Part shown: positions 1 to 7,350 of the stretch, in pieces
Layout of the letters: each line of letters begins with the position of its first letter
How positions within the stretch are numbered: position 1 is the first letter of the stretch
Assembly: GCA_013042025.1 (NCBI GenBank)
Contig: JABDQY010000026.1
Location: 1 to 8,860, forward strand
Direction of reading: 5' to 3'
Length of the DNA: 8,860 nt
From: Bacteroidia bacterium
GTDB taxonomy: Bacteria; Bacteroidota; Bacteroidia; NS11-12g; UBA9320
Made by a program: the position numbers and the translations under genes
The notes under the pieces: model-generated
Told to the model about the DNA's origin: nothing
Database searches by the model: none
The model's input: the letters and a program-made list of their open reading frames with translations, nothing else

Positions 1-3
1 AGG

Positions 4-1446
4 CTATTCTTTGCTATCTTCTTTATCATTCAGGTAATTTAATTCCAATGCTGTCATAACAGCCATGAAGCTGTACAATGGTACAGCTATTTTATCAAAA
101 TCAGAATAATTATTGAGCACTCCATGAACAAAATAAGTAACAAGACCTAAGAAGACAGCCAAGCTTAAATACTTTGCTGAGCCTGTTAATGTTCGACTCT
201 GTTTGAAGCCTAAAACAATAACACCTAAGACAATTAAAACCCAAAATAATGCACCTAAAAATCCACTTTCAGAAAGAGGTCTAAGATATTCTGAATGGAC
301 TCCGCCCAATCTACCAGTGTTGGTGCTAATAATTGTCATTTCATGCGGTAATTGAAATTGACCATATTGAAATGTATATGTTCCAGGGCCAAAACCTAAC
401 ATGGGCTTTTCTTCCCACATCCGAATTGCACACCCCCACCTATTCAATCTTTCCAAATTCGAAGGGTCTGAGCTCACGTTGGAAACCGATTGTAAATGAT
501 TCTCGATATTGTCATCTGACTCGTTTTTGTTTCGCGAAAGATCAGTTAGTAAATTATCCATGTTGGCCATCAAACCAGACACTCCAATGATTGTAATAAG
601 TATTAAGTGTTTTAACTGGATTCCAAATCGAATAGCTATATATATTCCTAAGGATGCAACTAAACTAACCCACGATGCACGTGTAAACGACAATGCTACC
701 GCAACCGCAATAAACAGGAACAAACCAAAACATATTAATCTAAAAGGAATGGAGTATTTTATTTTTTGACCATGTAGAGCAAATACAAAAAGTAGTGGTG
801 CCACAAATGAAATACAAGCAGCGTACATACCATGATCTGGTAAAAAAGGTCTCATTGCTGTGTAGGCATACCCCCGAGAAAATGAACCTAAAGAATGGTT
901 ATATAATGTATATGCAGCGAGAATAACCACCGCCATGATAAAAGACCACAAGAATACTTTTATTGTTCTTTCACTTCTAAAATATCGAATTGCCAAAAAA
1001 TAAAATATTACCAAATACCATGTTTTAGATAGCAAATATTTTAAAGAAATAAGAGGCATTGAACTCGTAATAGAAGTTACAAGCATCCAACCTAAATCAG
1101 CTAAAAGTAGAACAGATAAAAATACATTTAACTCTTTGAAACTGATTTTTTTTGTATGAAGTAACTTAACAAATACACCTATCAACAGTAAGATAATCAG
1201 AGGTTCCGTAGGCATACTTAAGTTAATGGTAGACCAACGTTCCTCAAGTAAGTGCACAGAGAGCGGTGTACAAAATGCAAGAAAATAAAAAATGTATTTT
1301 GGTTTAATAATTAAAGTATAACCAAGTGCTAATACCAGAGGTAAAGCTAAGAAAACATAAAATTCAAAGGCAATAGCAACAATACAGCTAGCAATAAATA
1401 GAATTGCAATTAGGTATAGCTTCTTTATATCTATTGCAATGTTCAC
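4..1446 (-). CDS. O-antigen polymerase/ligase family membrane protein (Wzy/WaaL type)
   Basis: This 480-residue polytopic inner-membrane protein belongs to the Wzy_C (O-antigen ligase/polymerase) superfamily. Family members polymerise lipid-linked repeat units or transfer finished glycans to an acceptor at the periplasmic face. Visible marks are about ten or more hydrophobic segments, the LSFTRASW motif at residues 252-259 (family form: LSxSRxxW), and a large hydrophilic loop of about residues 296-390. The loop carries RLNRW (333-337), the GFGPGTY motif (351-357) and HSEY (384-387), followed by a SESGFLG turn. Arginine and histidine residues of this loop are the usual catalytic candidates. 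The start is GTG: an in-frame TAA lies a few codons upstream and the first internal ATG is residue 78. It overlaps the TAG stop of the wzz-like gene by one base, which implies translational coupling. The stop lies 4 bases from the window edge. Next to Wzx and Wzz, a polymerase (Wzy) role is more likely than ligase, but sequence alone does not separate them. Confidence 0.88.
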   Translation of the reverse strand: MNIAIDIKKLYLIAILFIASCIVAIAFEFYVFLALPLVLALGYTLIIKPKYIFYFLAFCTPLSVHLLEERWSTINLSMPTEPLIILLLIGVFVKLLHTKKISFKELNVFLSVLLLADLGWMLVTSITSSMPLISLKYLLSKTWYLVIFYFLAIRYFRSERTIKVFLWSFIMAVVILAAYTLYNHSLGSFSRGYAYTAMRPFLPDHGMYAACISFVAPLLFVFALHGQKIKYSIPFRLICFGLFLFIAVAVALSFTRASWVSLVASLGIYIAIRFGIQLKHLILITIIGVSGLMANMDNLLTDLSRNKNESDDNIENHLQSVSNVSSDPSNLERLNRWGCAIRMWEEKPMLGFGPGTYTFQYGQFQLPHEMTIISTNTGRLGGVHSEYLRPLSESGFLGALFWVLIVLGVIVLGFKQSRTLTGSAKYLSLAVFLGLVTYFVHGVLNNYSDFDKIAVPLYSFMAVMTALELNYLNDKEDSKE

Positions 1447-2453
1447 TACTTCTTAAGCAAGCTCATTTGATTTAACACAACCAATACTAGAATACTTAAA
1501 AATACAGTTGACAATGTCACTAAAAGAACAAGCAACGATCGAATTGGATATGACTTCTTCTCTGGAACAGAACCACTTGTTAGAACAAATTTTTGCGGTA
1601 ATGTTTTCTCAACGTCAACCCTCGATTTTTCAAATTTCTTTCTAAGCTGACTTAAGCTTTCTAGTTCAAGAATTAATGTTTCATTGAGATACGTAAACTC
1701 ACCAGCATATTTAGCAAGTTTGTCTTGCTCTTCTCTCAACATTTTCCCACGAGCTGTATTTACACCTGTTTTATATATTTCTTCTGAAATCGCTCTAGAT
1801 TGTTCTTCATAATTGGTAATACCTTTATCCCCAAGTTCTTTTAGTTTGGTTCTTAAATCCCAAACTTCTTTTTCTTTGGACTTGTATTGATCTTCCACAA
1901 TTATTAGTGCTTCAAGGGCTACTTGATGTTGAATCTCTGTTTTTACACTATCATAAATTGCAGCAATACCGTTAGCAATTTCTGCCGCTTTTTCAGGGCT
2001 TTCATCCATTACACTAATTTCAACAGCTAAGTGTCTTGTTCTGCTAAACTCAATATTTTTCTTCATTTCATCACCTAAATCTGTTCGTGGACTTTTACCT
2101 TCTGGATCTATGTCGTAATGCCTCATAAGATCGAAGTTTTTGATTATACGATTTTGTAATGCAGAAGAGTTTAAGAGTTGCAGTGCATTTTCAGCCTCCT
2201 CTTCTTCTCCAAATGCCAATGGATCTGCCTCTCGTTTATTGAGATCGGTAAACATGGCATTACCAATAGAATTAATTGTAGTTGGATAAAAAACTACTTC
2301 AGATTTGTATTTAGGCTTGATGATAAATGGAGCAGTGAAAATTGCAGTTAGAACAGCAGCAATCAATCCAATTATCATTAGTTGTTTTTTATATTCCCAG
2401 ATTAAGGAAATTATATCAACAAAGTTGAATTCAAACTCTTTGTTTTGGGTCAT
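1446..2453 (-). CDS. Wzz-type polysaccharide chain-length determinant protein
   Basis: This 335-residue protein has the architecture of a polysaccharide co-polymerase. A short cytoplasmic N-terminus is followed by a first membrane helix at about residues 23-45, a large periplasmic domain rich in charged helices (about 46-303), and a second membrane helix at about 304-328 ending in a short basic tail. The N-terminal Wzz-domain look is clear: FVDIISLIW before the first helix, then KYKSEVVFYP. Residues 180-275 are heptad-like and probably form the long helical hairpin of Wzz proteins. A proline-containing stretch (PEKKSYP, 297-303) precedes the second helix, as in the family. There is no C-terminal tyrosine-kinase domain or tyrosine-rich tail, so this is the short Wzz type rather than a Wzc-like fusion. 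Its expected role is to set the modal length of chains made by the Wzy-like neighbour, whose start overlaps this stop. The start is ATG without a clear Shine-Dalgarno sequence. Confidence 0.85.
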   Translation of the reverse strand: MTQNKEFEFNFVDIISLIWEYKKQLMIIGLIAAVLTAIFTAPFIIKPKYKSEVVFYPTTINSIGNAMFTDLNKREADPLAFGEEEEAENALQLLNSSALQNRIIKNFDLMRHYDIDPEGKSPRTDLGDEMKKNIEFSRTRHLAVEISVMDESPEKAAEIANGIAAIYDSVKTEIQHQVALEALIIVEDQYKSKEKEVWDLRTKLKELGDKGITNYEEQSRAISEEIYKTGVNTARGKMLREEQDKLAKYAGEFTYLNETLILELESLSQLRKKFEKSRVDVEKTLPQKFVLTSGSVPEKKSYPIRSLLVLLVTLSTVFLSILVLVVLNQMSLLKK

Positions 2454-2474
2454 TGGGTAAATTTAATAAAGCGG

Positions 2475-2482
2475 CAAAGTTA
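2475..2482 (-). promoter_or_regulatory. Possible Bacteroidota -7 promoter element upstream of the wzz-like gene
   Basis: The minus strand reads TAACTTTG here, an exact match to the TAnnTTTG -7 consensus. It lies in the 49-base gap between the flippase stop and the wzz-like ATG, which would give a leader of roughly 15-20 bases. I see no TTTG-type -33 element at the usual spacing, so this may be a weak promoter or a chance match in AT-rich DNA. Confidence 0.3.
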
Positions 2483-2502
2483 AGTTAATCACAAGAATTT
2501 TA

Positions 2503-3936
2503 TCACTTTCTAACAAGTGACTTTAGATGTTTCTTTTCAAACAGCTTGTAAAGATAAACTACTAATAGAATTGAAAGTGAAATCATTACTACATGAACGA
2601 ACACATTTTCAAAATATTGTTTTCCAAAAATGATTACGGTAATCAACAGAATTAATCCGACTATCTGCTTTATTATTTCTTGTTTAACAATCGTAAATCT
2701 AATTTTCTTATACGCTATTTGATAGCATAAAGCTCCAAATAATAACTGACTTGTTATGGTAGCAATAGCTGCTCCAGTAGCTCCATATTTTGGTATTAAA
2801 ACACCGTTGAGTACTAGATTAATTACCAAGGTTATAAATGCTGCAATATTTAACTGTTTAAGGTTCAACATCGCGGTTAACAAGGTTCCATAAACCAATA
2901 CCATGGCTGACCCTATAAAACCAAACATCAATATTCCAAAGGCGGTTATACTATCACTTGTGGTTTTCTCTGGGTAGAGCATTACCATTAATTCATTTTG
3001 ATATGCGAAACAAATGCAAGCCACAGTAACTCCTATCGTAAACAGAAGTTTAAAAGTATAGGTTGATACGCGATCAATAACCTCTCTGTTTACCATATTT
3101 TTACTGAAAAATGGAAGCAATACACCACTAAATATTTGTGCAAACATCAGTAAAGCATAGAACAAACGATATCCCAATGCATACTCTCCAGCTTTTGCAT
3201 CTCCAACTAGACTTTTTAACATTACACTATCAACATAATTGTATAAACCCATAAGAGTGACTAAAAGTGCAAAAGGCCAAGACTTTTTGAGTAGCGGAAT
3301 TATTTTGTTAAGATTGAACGAAATTCGGATTGACTTTAAATAACGCGATAAGAAAACCAATAGAAGCACAAACACAAAACCAACTCCAATGATTTGTGCC
3401 CATATGAAGTTGAAAATTGTAAGTTTCAATGTGTCGAGACCTCCCCATAATAAGATAGCACATAAACTAATCACTACTACACGATCGAGCACCATAAATA
3501 CGCCATCCCATTTGAATTTTTGTAAGCTGGATACGATAGTTCTTAAGTATTGGTTAAATGAAGTTATAATCTGTAGAATACATAGCATAGCAAGAATGCC
3601 AAACTCTGAAGAATCATAACCAAATATGCTCCCAACTAGAAAAACAATTATTGTATAAAAAATACTGAGGAGAATTTTGAGTCCTAGTATATTACCTGTT
3701 ATTGTTGCTATTTTTTTACTGTCCCTAGAAACTTGAGTTGTGTTGTACCCATTTAAACCTAAATCCAATATGATAAAAAACATTAAGCTAAAATTGAACA
3801 GTGCGAAATAGTTTCCATAAACCTCATGAGGCAATGCATTTTGAACCGCTCTATCAATTATTAAAATCCAAATAGGTTTAATGAGCAAGTTCAAGAATTG
3901 CATGAAAGCGATATCGGAGAGGTACTTTTTTAACAT
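2503..3936 (-). CDS. Polysaccharide flippase, Wzx/MOP superfamily
   Basis: This 477-residue integral membrane protein resembles the polysaccharide_synt (Wzx) branch of the MOP flippases, which move undecaprenyl-linked oligosaccharides from the cytoplasmic to the periplasmic leaflet. About 12-14 hydrophobic segments are spread over its whole length, matching the family's usual size. Two conserved stretches stand out. The first is the mid-protein block from SWPFALL (219-225) through NYVDSVML (233-240) to GEYALGYR (250-257), typical at the start of the second half. The second is the NLVLNGVLIPKYG block (373-385) followed by TGAAIAT (387-393), a mark of MOP transporters. The ATG follows the stop of the MFS gene by 3 bases, so the two are almost certainly co-transcribed and coupled. 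The Wzz- and Wzy-like genes downstream support a role in exopolysaccharide or O-antigen export. The exact glycan cannot be read from sequence. Confidence 0.87.
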   Translation of the reverse strand: MLKKYLSDIAFMQFLNLLIKPIWILIIDRAVQNALPHEVYGNYFALFNFSLMFFIILDLGLNGYNTTQVSRDSKKIATITGNILGLKILLSIFYTIIVFLVGSIFGYDSSEFGILAMLCILQIITSFNQYLRTIVSSLQKFKWDGVFMVLDRVVVISLCAILLWGGLDTLKLTIFNFIWAQIIGVGFVFVLLLVFLSRYLKSIRISFNLNKIIPLLKKSWPFALLVTLMGLYNYVDSVMLKSLVGDAKAGEYALGYRLFYALLMFAQIFSGVLLPFFSKNMVNREVIDRVSTYTFKLLFTIGVTVACICFAYQNELMVMLYPEKTTSDSITAFGILMFGFIGSAMVLVYGTLLTAMLNLKQLNIAAFITLVINLVLNGVLIPKYGATGAAIATITSQLLFGALCYQIAYKKIRFTIVKQEIIKQIVGLILLITVIIFGKQYFENVFVHVVMISLSILLVVYLYKLFEKKHLKSLVRK

Positions 3937-3939
3937 CGA

Positions 3940-5313
3940 CTAATCTTCAATTAACTCTTGAGAAAGAGCTACTTTCCTTGTTTTAATTAATAGTAAAAAT
4001 CCGATAATGAAAAATGTCATAAGCATCAAAACAGACACTCTCATACTTCCGCTTATTCCTTCTAAGAATCCAAACAAAAATGGACCAATTATTAATCCAA
4101 TTTTTTCCATTACATCATAGAAGCTAAAGTATGAAGCATGGTCATCAGTTGGAGGCAACATCTTAGAGTACGTTGATCTGCTAAGGCTTTGTATCCCTCC
4201 CATTACAAAACCAACTAGAACGGCTAAACCATAAAATTCTACCGGTAGATGTATGAAATATGCAATTATTGTACATACTACCCAAATAATTGTGGCAAGC
4301 ATTAAGGTTCTTAAATTTCCCATCTTACGTGATAAATTGGATAGGACATATGCCCCTGCTATTGCAATAAGTTGAATTAAAATGATACTAACAATAAGAC
4401 CCGTTTCCTTGGTTTGCCACCACTCAGGCGAATCCTTAATCCAGTCAATTTCTTTACTAGCAAATAACACAGCTAGCAACATAACTGTTTGAACACCCAT
4501 GTTATATACAAAGTAACTTGCCAAAAACCATTTAATTTTTGCATAGTTTCTCAGTTCTCTCCAAACTTTCCGAAGTTCTCTATAGCCATACCAAAAAACA
4601 TTGTGATTGGGTTCTTTCACACGGACTGGATAGTGAGATTTTCCAGGTAGGTAGTAATACGTATATTGAGCGAAACCTGCCCACCATAGACCAACTAATA
4701 CAAAAGGAACACCTTTACTCACTGGTAAGATTCCAGTACCATTTAATACTAGTATGGTAACAAGTAACAATACACTTCCAATGTATCCTTTAGAAAACCC
4801 TTGTGCACTAATTTTATCGTGTTGATCTTTATCTGCTATTTCAAGAAGGAATGAATTATAAAAGACCAAACTACCCCAAAACCCTATACTCGCGAAGAAA
4901 ACTGAAAGCATACTTCGCTCAAGATGATTTACATCAAAGAAATATAAGGAAGCACAAGATATAGCTCCAAGATAGCAAAAGAACTGAAGAAATTGCTTCT
5001 TTGTTCCAGCGAAATCTGCAATTCCTGAAAGAATGGGAACCATTAACACTACAATTAAGAAAGATGCTGAATACACATACGAATAGAGTTCCGTATTCAC
5101 AAACTGTCTTCCAAAAAAGAGGACCATTTCAACTGTTTCACCTCCTACTTCACTAACTAAACCATTCTCTCGTGCATGTTTTCCAGTAATTCCTTCATAG
5201 AAAATTGGAAAAATTGCGGTTGAAATAATCAAATTATATACGGAATTGGCCCAGTCATAGAAAGTCCACGCCTTAATAACCTTTGGATCGTTCTTTTTAA
5301 ATATACGTGTCAA
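3940..5313 (-). CDS. MFS transporter, Atg22/UMF1-like family
   Basis: This 457-residue protein has about 12 membrane segments and the marks of the Atg22-like (UMF1) branch of the major facilitator superfamily. These are the N-terminal FYDWANSVY motif (18-26), an MFS motif-A-like loop GIADFAGTKKQ (97-107), and the highly characteristic GGIQSLSRSTYSKMLP block (372-387), followed by YFSFYDVMEKIGLIIGP (395-411). A central hydrophilic loop (about 222-258) separates the two six-helix halves. Yeast Atg22 exports amino acids from the vacuole, but bacterial members are largely uncharacterised, so the substrate is unknown. The start must be TTG: an in-frame TGA lies four codons upstream (5323-5325), the DWANS motif begins near residue 20, and the first internal ATG is residue 63. 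The gene follows clpX after 55 bases and precedes the flippase by 3 bases. That spacing ties it to envelope glycan export by position only. Confidence 0.87.
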   Translation of the reverse strand: MTRIFKKNDPKVIKAWTFYDWANSVYNLIISTAIFPIFYEGITGKHARENGLVSEVGGETVEMVLFFGRQFVNTELYSYVYSASFLIVVLMVPILSGIADFAGTKKQFLQFFCYLGAISCASLYFFDVNHLERSMLSVFFASIGFWGSLVFYNSFLLEIADKDQHDKISAQGFSKGYIGSVLLLVTILVLNGTGILPVSKGVPFVLVGLWWAGFAQYTYYYLPGKSHYPVRVKEPNHNVFWYGYRELRKVWRELRNYAKIKWFLASYFVYNMGVQTVMLLAVLFASKEIDWIKDSPEWWQTKETGLIVSIILIQLIAIAGAYVLSNLSRKMGNLRTLMLATIIWVVCTIIAYFIHLPVEFYGLAVLVGFVMGGIQSLSRSTYSKMLPPTDDHASYFSFYDVMEKIGLIIGPFLFGFLEGISGSMRVSVLMLMTFFIIGFLLLIKTRKVALSQELIED

Positions 5314-5368
5314 AGTTGGTCTTCAAAACAAACCAAAATAAAACGATGTACAAGGAAAACTTAAAAGT

Positions 5369-6580
5369 TTATGCTGCTTTTAATCGAAGCTTCTCAATTA
5401 CTTTCTCTGCTTCTTCAATACCAATCTTTACTTCTTTCATTGAAGCATCGGATGGAGATTCATACATATAGTCGGACAATACAGCTTCACAAATAGAACG
5501 CAATCCACGGGCTCCAAGTTTGAACTCTACTGCCTTCTCAACTATATAATCGATTACCTTATCTGTTATTGTAAGCTCAACACCTTCCATTTCAAAGAGA
5601 GCTTTATATTGTCTAATTAAAGCATTTTTAGGTTCTAACAAAATAGCTTTAAGAGTAGCTGCATCCAATGGTTTCAAAGCAGTAAGAATTGGAATTCTAC
5701 CTATGATTTCTGGTATAAGTCCGAATTGTTTTAAATCGGCTGGTGTAGCATATTCAAGATATTCTACTGTATCAATATCATCTTCAGATTTAGCTTTAAA
5801 GCCCAGAGCATTTGCTTGCATTCGTCTAGAAATGACTTTTTCAATCCCATCAAATGCACCTCCGCAAATAAACAAAATGTTCGAAGTGTTGATTTGCACC
5901 ATCTTTTGATCTGGATGCTTACGTCCACCTTGCGGTGCAACGTTGGCCACAGTTCCTTCAAGAATTTTTAATAATCCTTGCTGTACTCCTTCTCCACTAA
6001 CATCTCGTGTTATTGATGGGTTGTCAGATTTTCGAGCTATTTTGTCAATCTCGTCGATATAGATTATTCCTCTTTCAGTAGCTTCTTGATTATAATCTGA
6101 AGCTTGATACAATCGAGAAATGATGCTTTCTACATCTTCTCCAACATATCCTGCCTCCGTAAGAACTGTTGCATCTGCTATGCAAAATGGAACCTCTAGA
6201 GTTCTAGCTAACGTCTTAGCTAACAAAGTTTTACCTGTCCCAGTCTCTCCAATTAAGAGTACATTTGATTTTTCTAATTCAACACTGTTTTCATCACGGA
6301 TGTAAGATAATCGCTTGTAGTGATTATAAACCGCAACGCTTAATGTTTTCTTTGCTTTATCTTGGCCAATCACATACTCATCCAAACTCTTCTTAATATC
6401 TTTTGGTTTCTTAAGATCGAATGAAATAGGTTTTTGCTTTGGCTTTTTAGATTTTCCTTCGCTCAGTAGAATTTCATTCCCCTGCTGAATGCAATCTTCA
6501 CAGATATGAGCATCAATACCGGAAACAAGAAGACCTACGTCTCCTTTACTTCTACCACAAAAAGAACAAGTAAGTTGCAT
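5369..6580 (-). CDS. clpX: ATP-dependent Clp protease ATP-binding subunit ClpX
   Basis: ClpX is the AAA+ unfoldase that recognises tagged substrates and threads them into the ClpP chamber in the cytoplasm. This 403-residue copy is complete. The N-terminal zinc-binding domain has C5, C8, C27 and C30. Walker A is GETGTGKT (111-118) and Walker B is IIYIDEID (172-179, with D176 and E177). The pore-1 loop GYVG is at 144-147 and the RKH pore loop at 220-222. The arginine-finger region is IPEIIGR (289-295) and sensor 2 is GARGLR (356-361). The tripeptide in the ClpP-docking loop appears as LGF (259-261), where E. coli has IGF, a conservative change. Its length is slightly below the 424 residues of E. 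coli ClpX. The ATG lies 2 bases after the clpP stop, so the two proteins are probably made from one message in coupled fashion. The sequence style is typical of Bacteroidota. Confidence 0.98.
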   Translation of the reverse strand: MQLTCSFCGRSKGDVGLLVSGIDAHICEDCIQQGNEILLSEGKSKKPKQKPISFDLKKPKDIKKSLDEYVIGQDKAKKTLSVAVYNHYKRLSYIRDENSVELEKSNVLLIGETGTGKTLLAKTLARTLEVPFCIADATVLTEAGYVGEDVESIISRLYQASDYNQEATERGIIYIDEIDKIARKSDNPSITRDVSGEGVQQGLLKILEGTVANVAPQGGRKHPDQKMVQINTSNILFICGGAFDGIEKVISRRMQANALGFKAKSEDDIDTVEYLEYATPADLKQFGLIPEIIGRIPILTALKPLDAATLKAILLEPKNALIRQYKALFEMEGVELTITDKVIDYIVEKAVEFKLGARGLRSICEAVLSDYMYESPSDASMKEVKIGIEEAEKVIEKLRLKAA

Positions 6581-6582
6581 AA

Positions 6583-7263
6583 CTATTTTTTAATTAATAC
6601 TTCATCAATCATACCATAAGCCTTAGCTTCAGTAGATGTCATCCAATAATCTCTCTCACTGTCTTTTTCTACTTTAGCAAGCTTTTGACCAGAATGAGTT
6701 GCAATTATTTCGTATAATTCTTTTTTTAGTTTTAGGATTTCTTTAACAGTAATTTCCATGTCGGTTGCTTGTCCTTGTGCACCTCCCAATGGTTGATGAA
6801 TCATAACACGACTATGTTTTAGAGCTGTTCTTTTACCCTTAGTACCTGCACACATTAATACCGCACCCATACTTGCAGCCATTCCCGTGCAAATAGTAGC
6901 TACATCTGGCGATATATATTGCATTGTATCATAAATTCCAAGACCAGCATAAACAGATCCTCCAGGGCTATTTATATAAACCTGTATATCTCTTTTTGCA
7001 TCTGTGCTTTCTAAGAAAAGCATTTGAGCTTGAATCACATTCGCGATATAGTCATCAATTGCTGTTCCCAAAAATATAATTCTATCAGCCATCAATCTTG
7101 AAAATACGTCTACCTCTCTAAAAGGCATTTGACGTTCTTCAATTACCGTTCTGGTCATATCTTGAGGTGCTGCAATCGAGCTCTCCATATAGTGATCAAC
7201 TTTAAGGCTACTAATACCGTGATGTTTAATAGCATACTTTCTAAAATCTTTTCCGAAATCCAT
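6583..7263 (-). CDS. clpP: ATP-dependent Clp protease proteolytic subunit ClpP
   Basis: ClpP is the serine protease that forms the double-heptamer degradation chamber used with ClpX. From the chosen ATG the protein has 226 residues. The catalytic triad is Ser131 in GMAASMGA, His156 in MIHQP and Asp205 in ERDYWM. The spacings of 25 and 74 residues equal those of E. coli ClpP. Other conserved blocks are RIIFLG, YINSPGGSV and the GGAQGQATD handle-helix start. A longer reading frame begins at TTG (7278, 231 residues), but that codon is part of a promoter-like TAATTTTG. The ATG form begins MDFGKDFRKYA, which looks like the usual flavobacterial ClpP start, so I prefer it. Compared with E. coli, about 20 extra residues precede the VIEERQ segment, probably a longer propeptide or N-terminal extension. 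It sits between tig and clpX, 2 bases before clpX. Confidence 0.97.
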   Translation of the reverse strand: MDFGKDFRKYAIKHHGISSLKVDHYMESSIAAPQDMTRTVIEERQMPFREVDVFSRLMADRIIFLGTAIDDYIANVIQAQMLFLESTDAKRDIQVYINSPGGSVYAGLGIYDTMQYISPDVATICTGMAASMGAVLMCAGTKGKRTALKHSRVMIHQPLGGAQGQATDMEITVKEILKLKKELYEIIATHSGQKLAKVEKDSERDYWMTSTEAKAYGMIDEVLIKK

Positions 7264-7275
7264 AATATAATCAGT

Positions 7276-7283
7276 CAAAATTA
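7276..7283 (-). promoter_or_regulatory. Possible Bacteroidota -7 promoter element for clpP-clpX
   Basis: The minus strand reads TAATTTTG, an exact TAnnTTTG match, 12 bases before the preferred clpP ATG. Transcription would then start only a few bases before that ATG, giving a very short leader. The region around the expected -33 position is T-rich (a TTTTTT run) but has no clean TTG. The position, in a 72-base gap after tig, fits an internal promoter that separates clpPX from tig. Confidence 0.4.
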
Positions 7284-7350
7284 AACAATTAGTTGAGAAA
7301 AAAGTTCACATCCACATGCGAGTTTTACAATAGGTGTCCTAGAAAAAAAG

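Noticed and set aside
333..769. Two overlapping plus-strand frames of about 85 residues inside the polymerase-like gene.
   Set aside because: They show no family resemblance and sit opposite the conserved Wzy_C motifs, so they are shadows.
5314..5340. TATTTTGG-like element upstream of the MFS gene as a promoter.
   Set aside because: It differs from the -7 consensus and no spaced -33 element is seen; such strings are common in AT-rich DNA.
5347..5372. AT-rich palindrome (AAACTT/AAGTTT) just after the clpX stop, as a possible terminator.
   Set aside because: The stem has six pairs with a single G-C pair and a 2-base loop, followed by a short T run broken by CC. It is too weak to support termination, and the next gene follows closely.
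7331..7342. Short inverted repeat TAGG-ACA-CCTA in the tig-clpP gap.
   Set aside because: It has only four pairs and no T tract on the minus strand after it, so chance is the simpler explanation.
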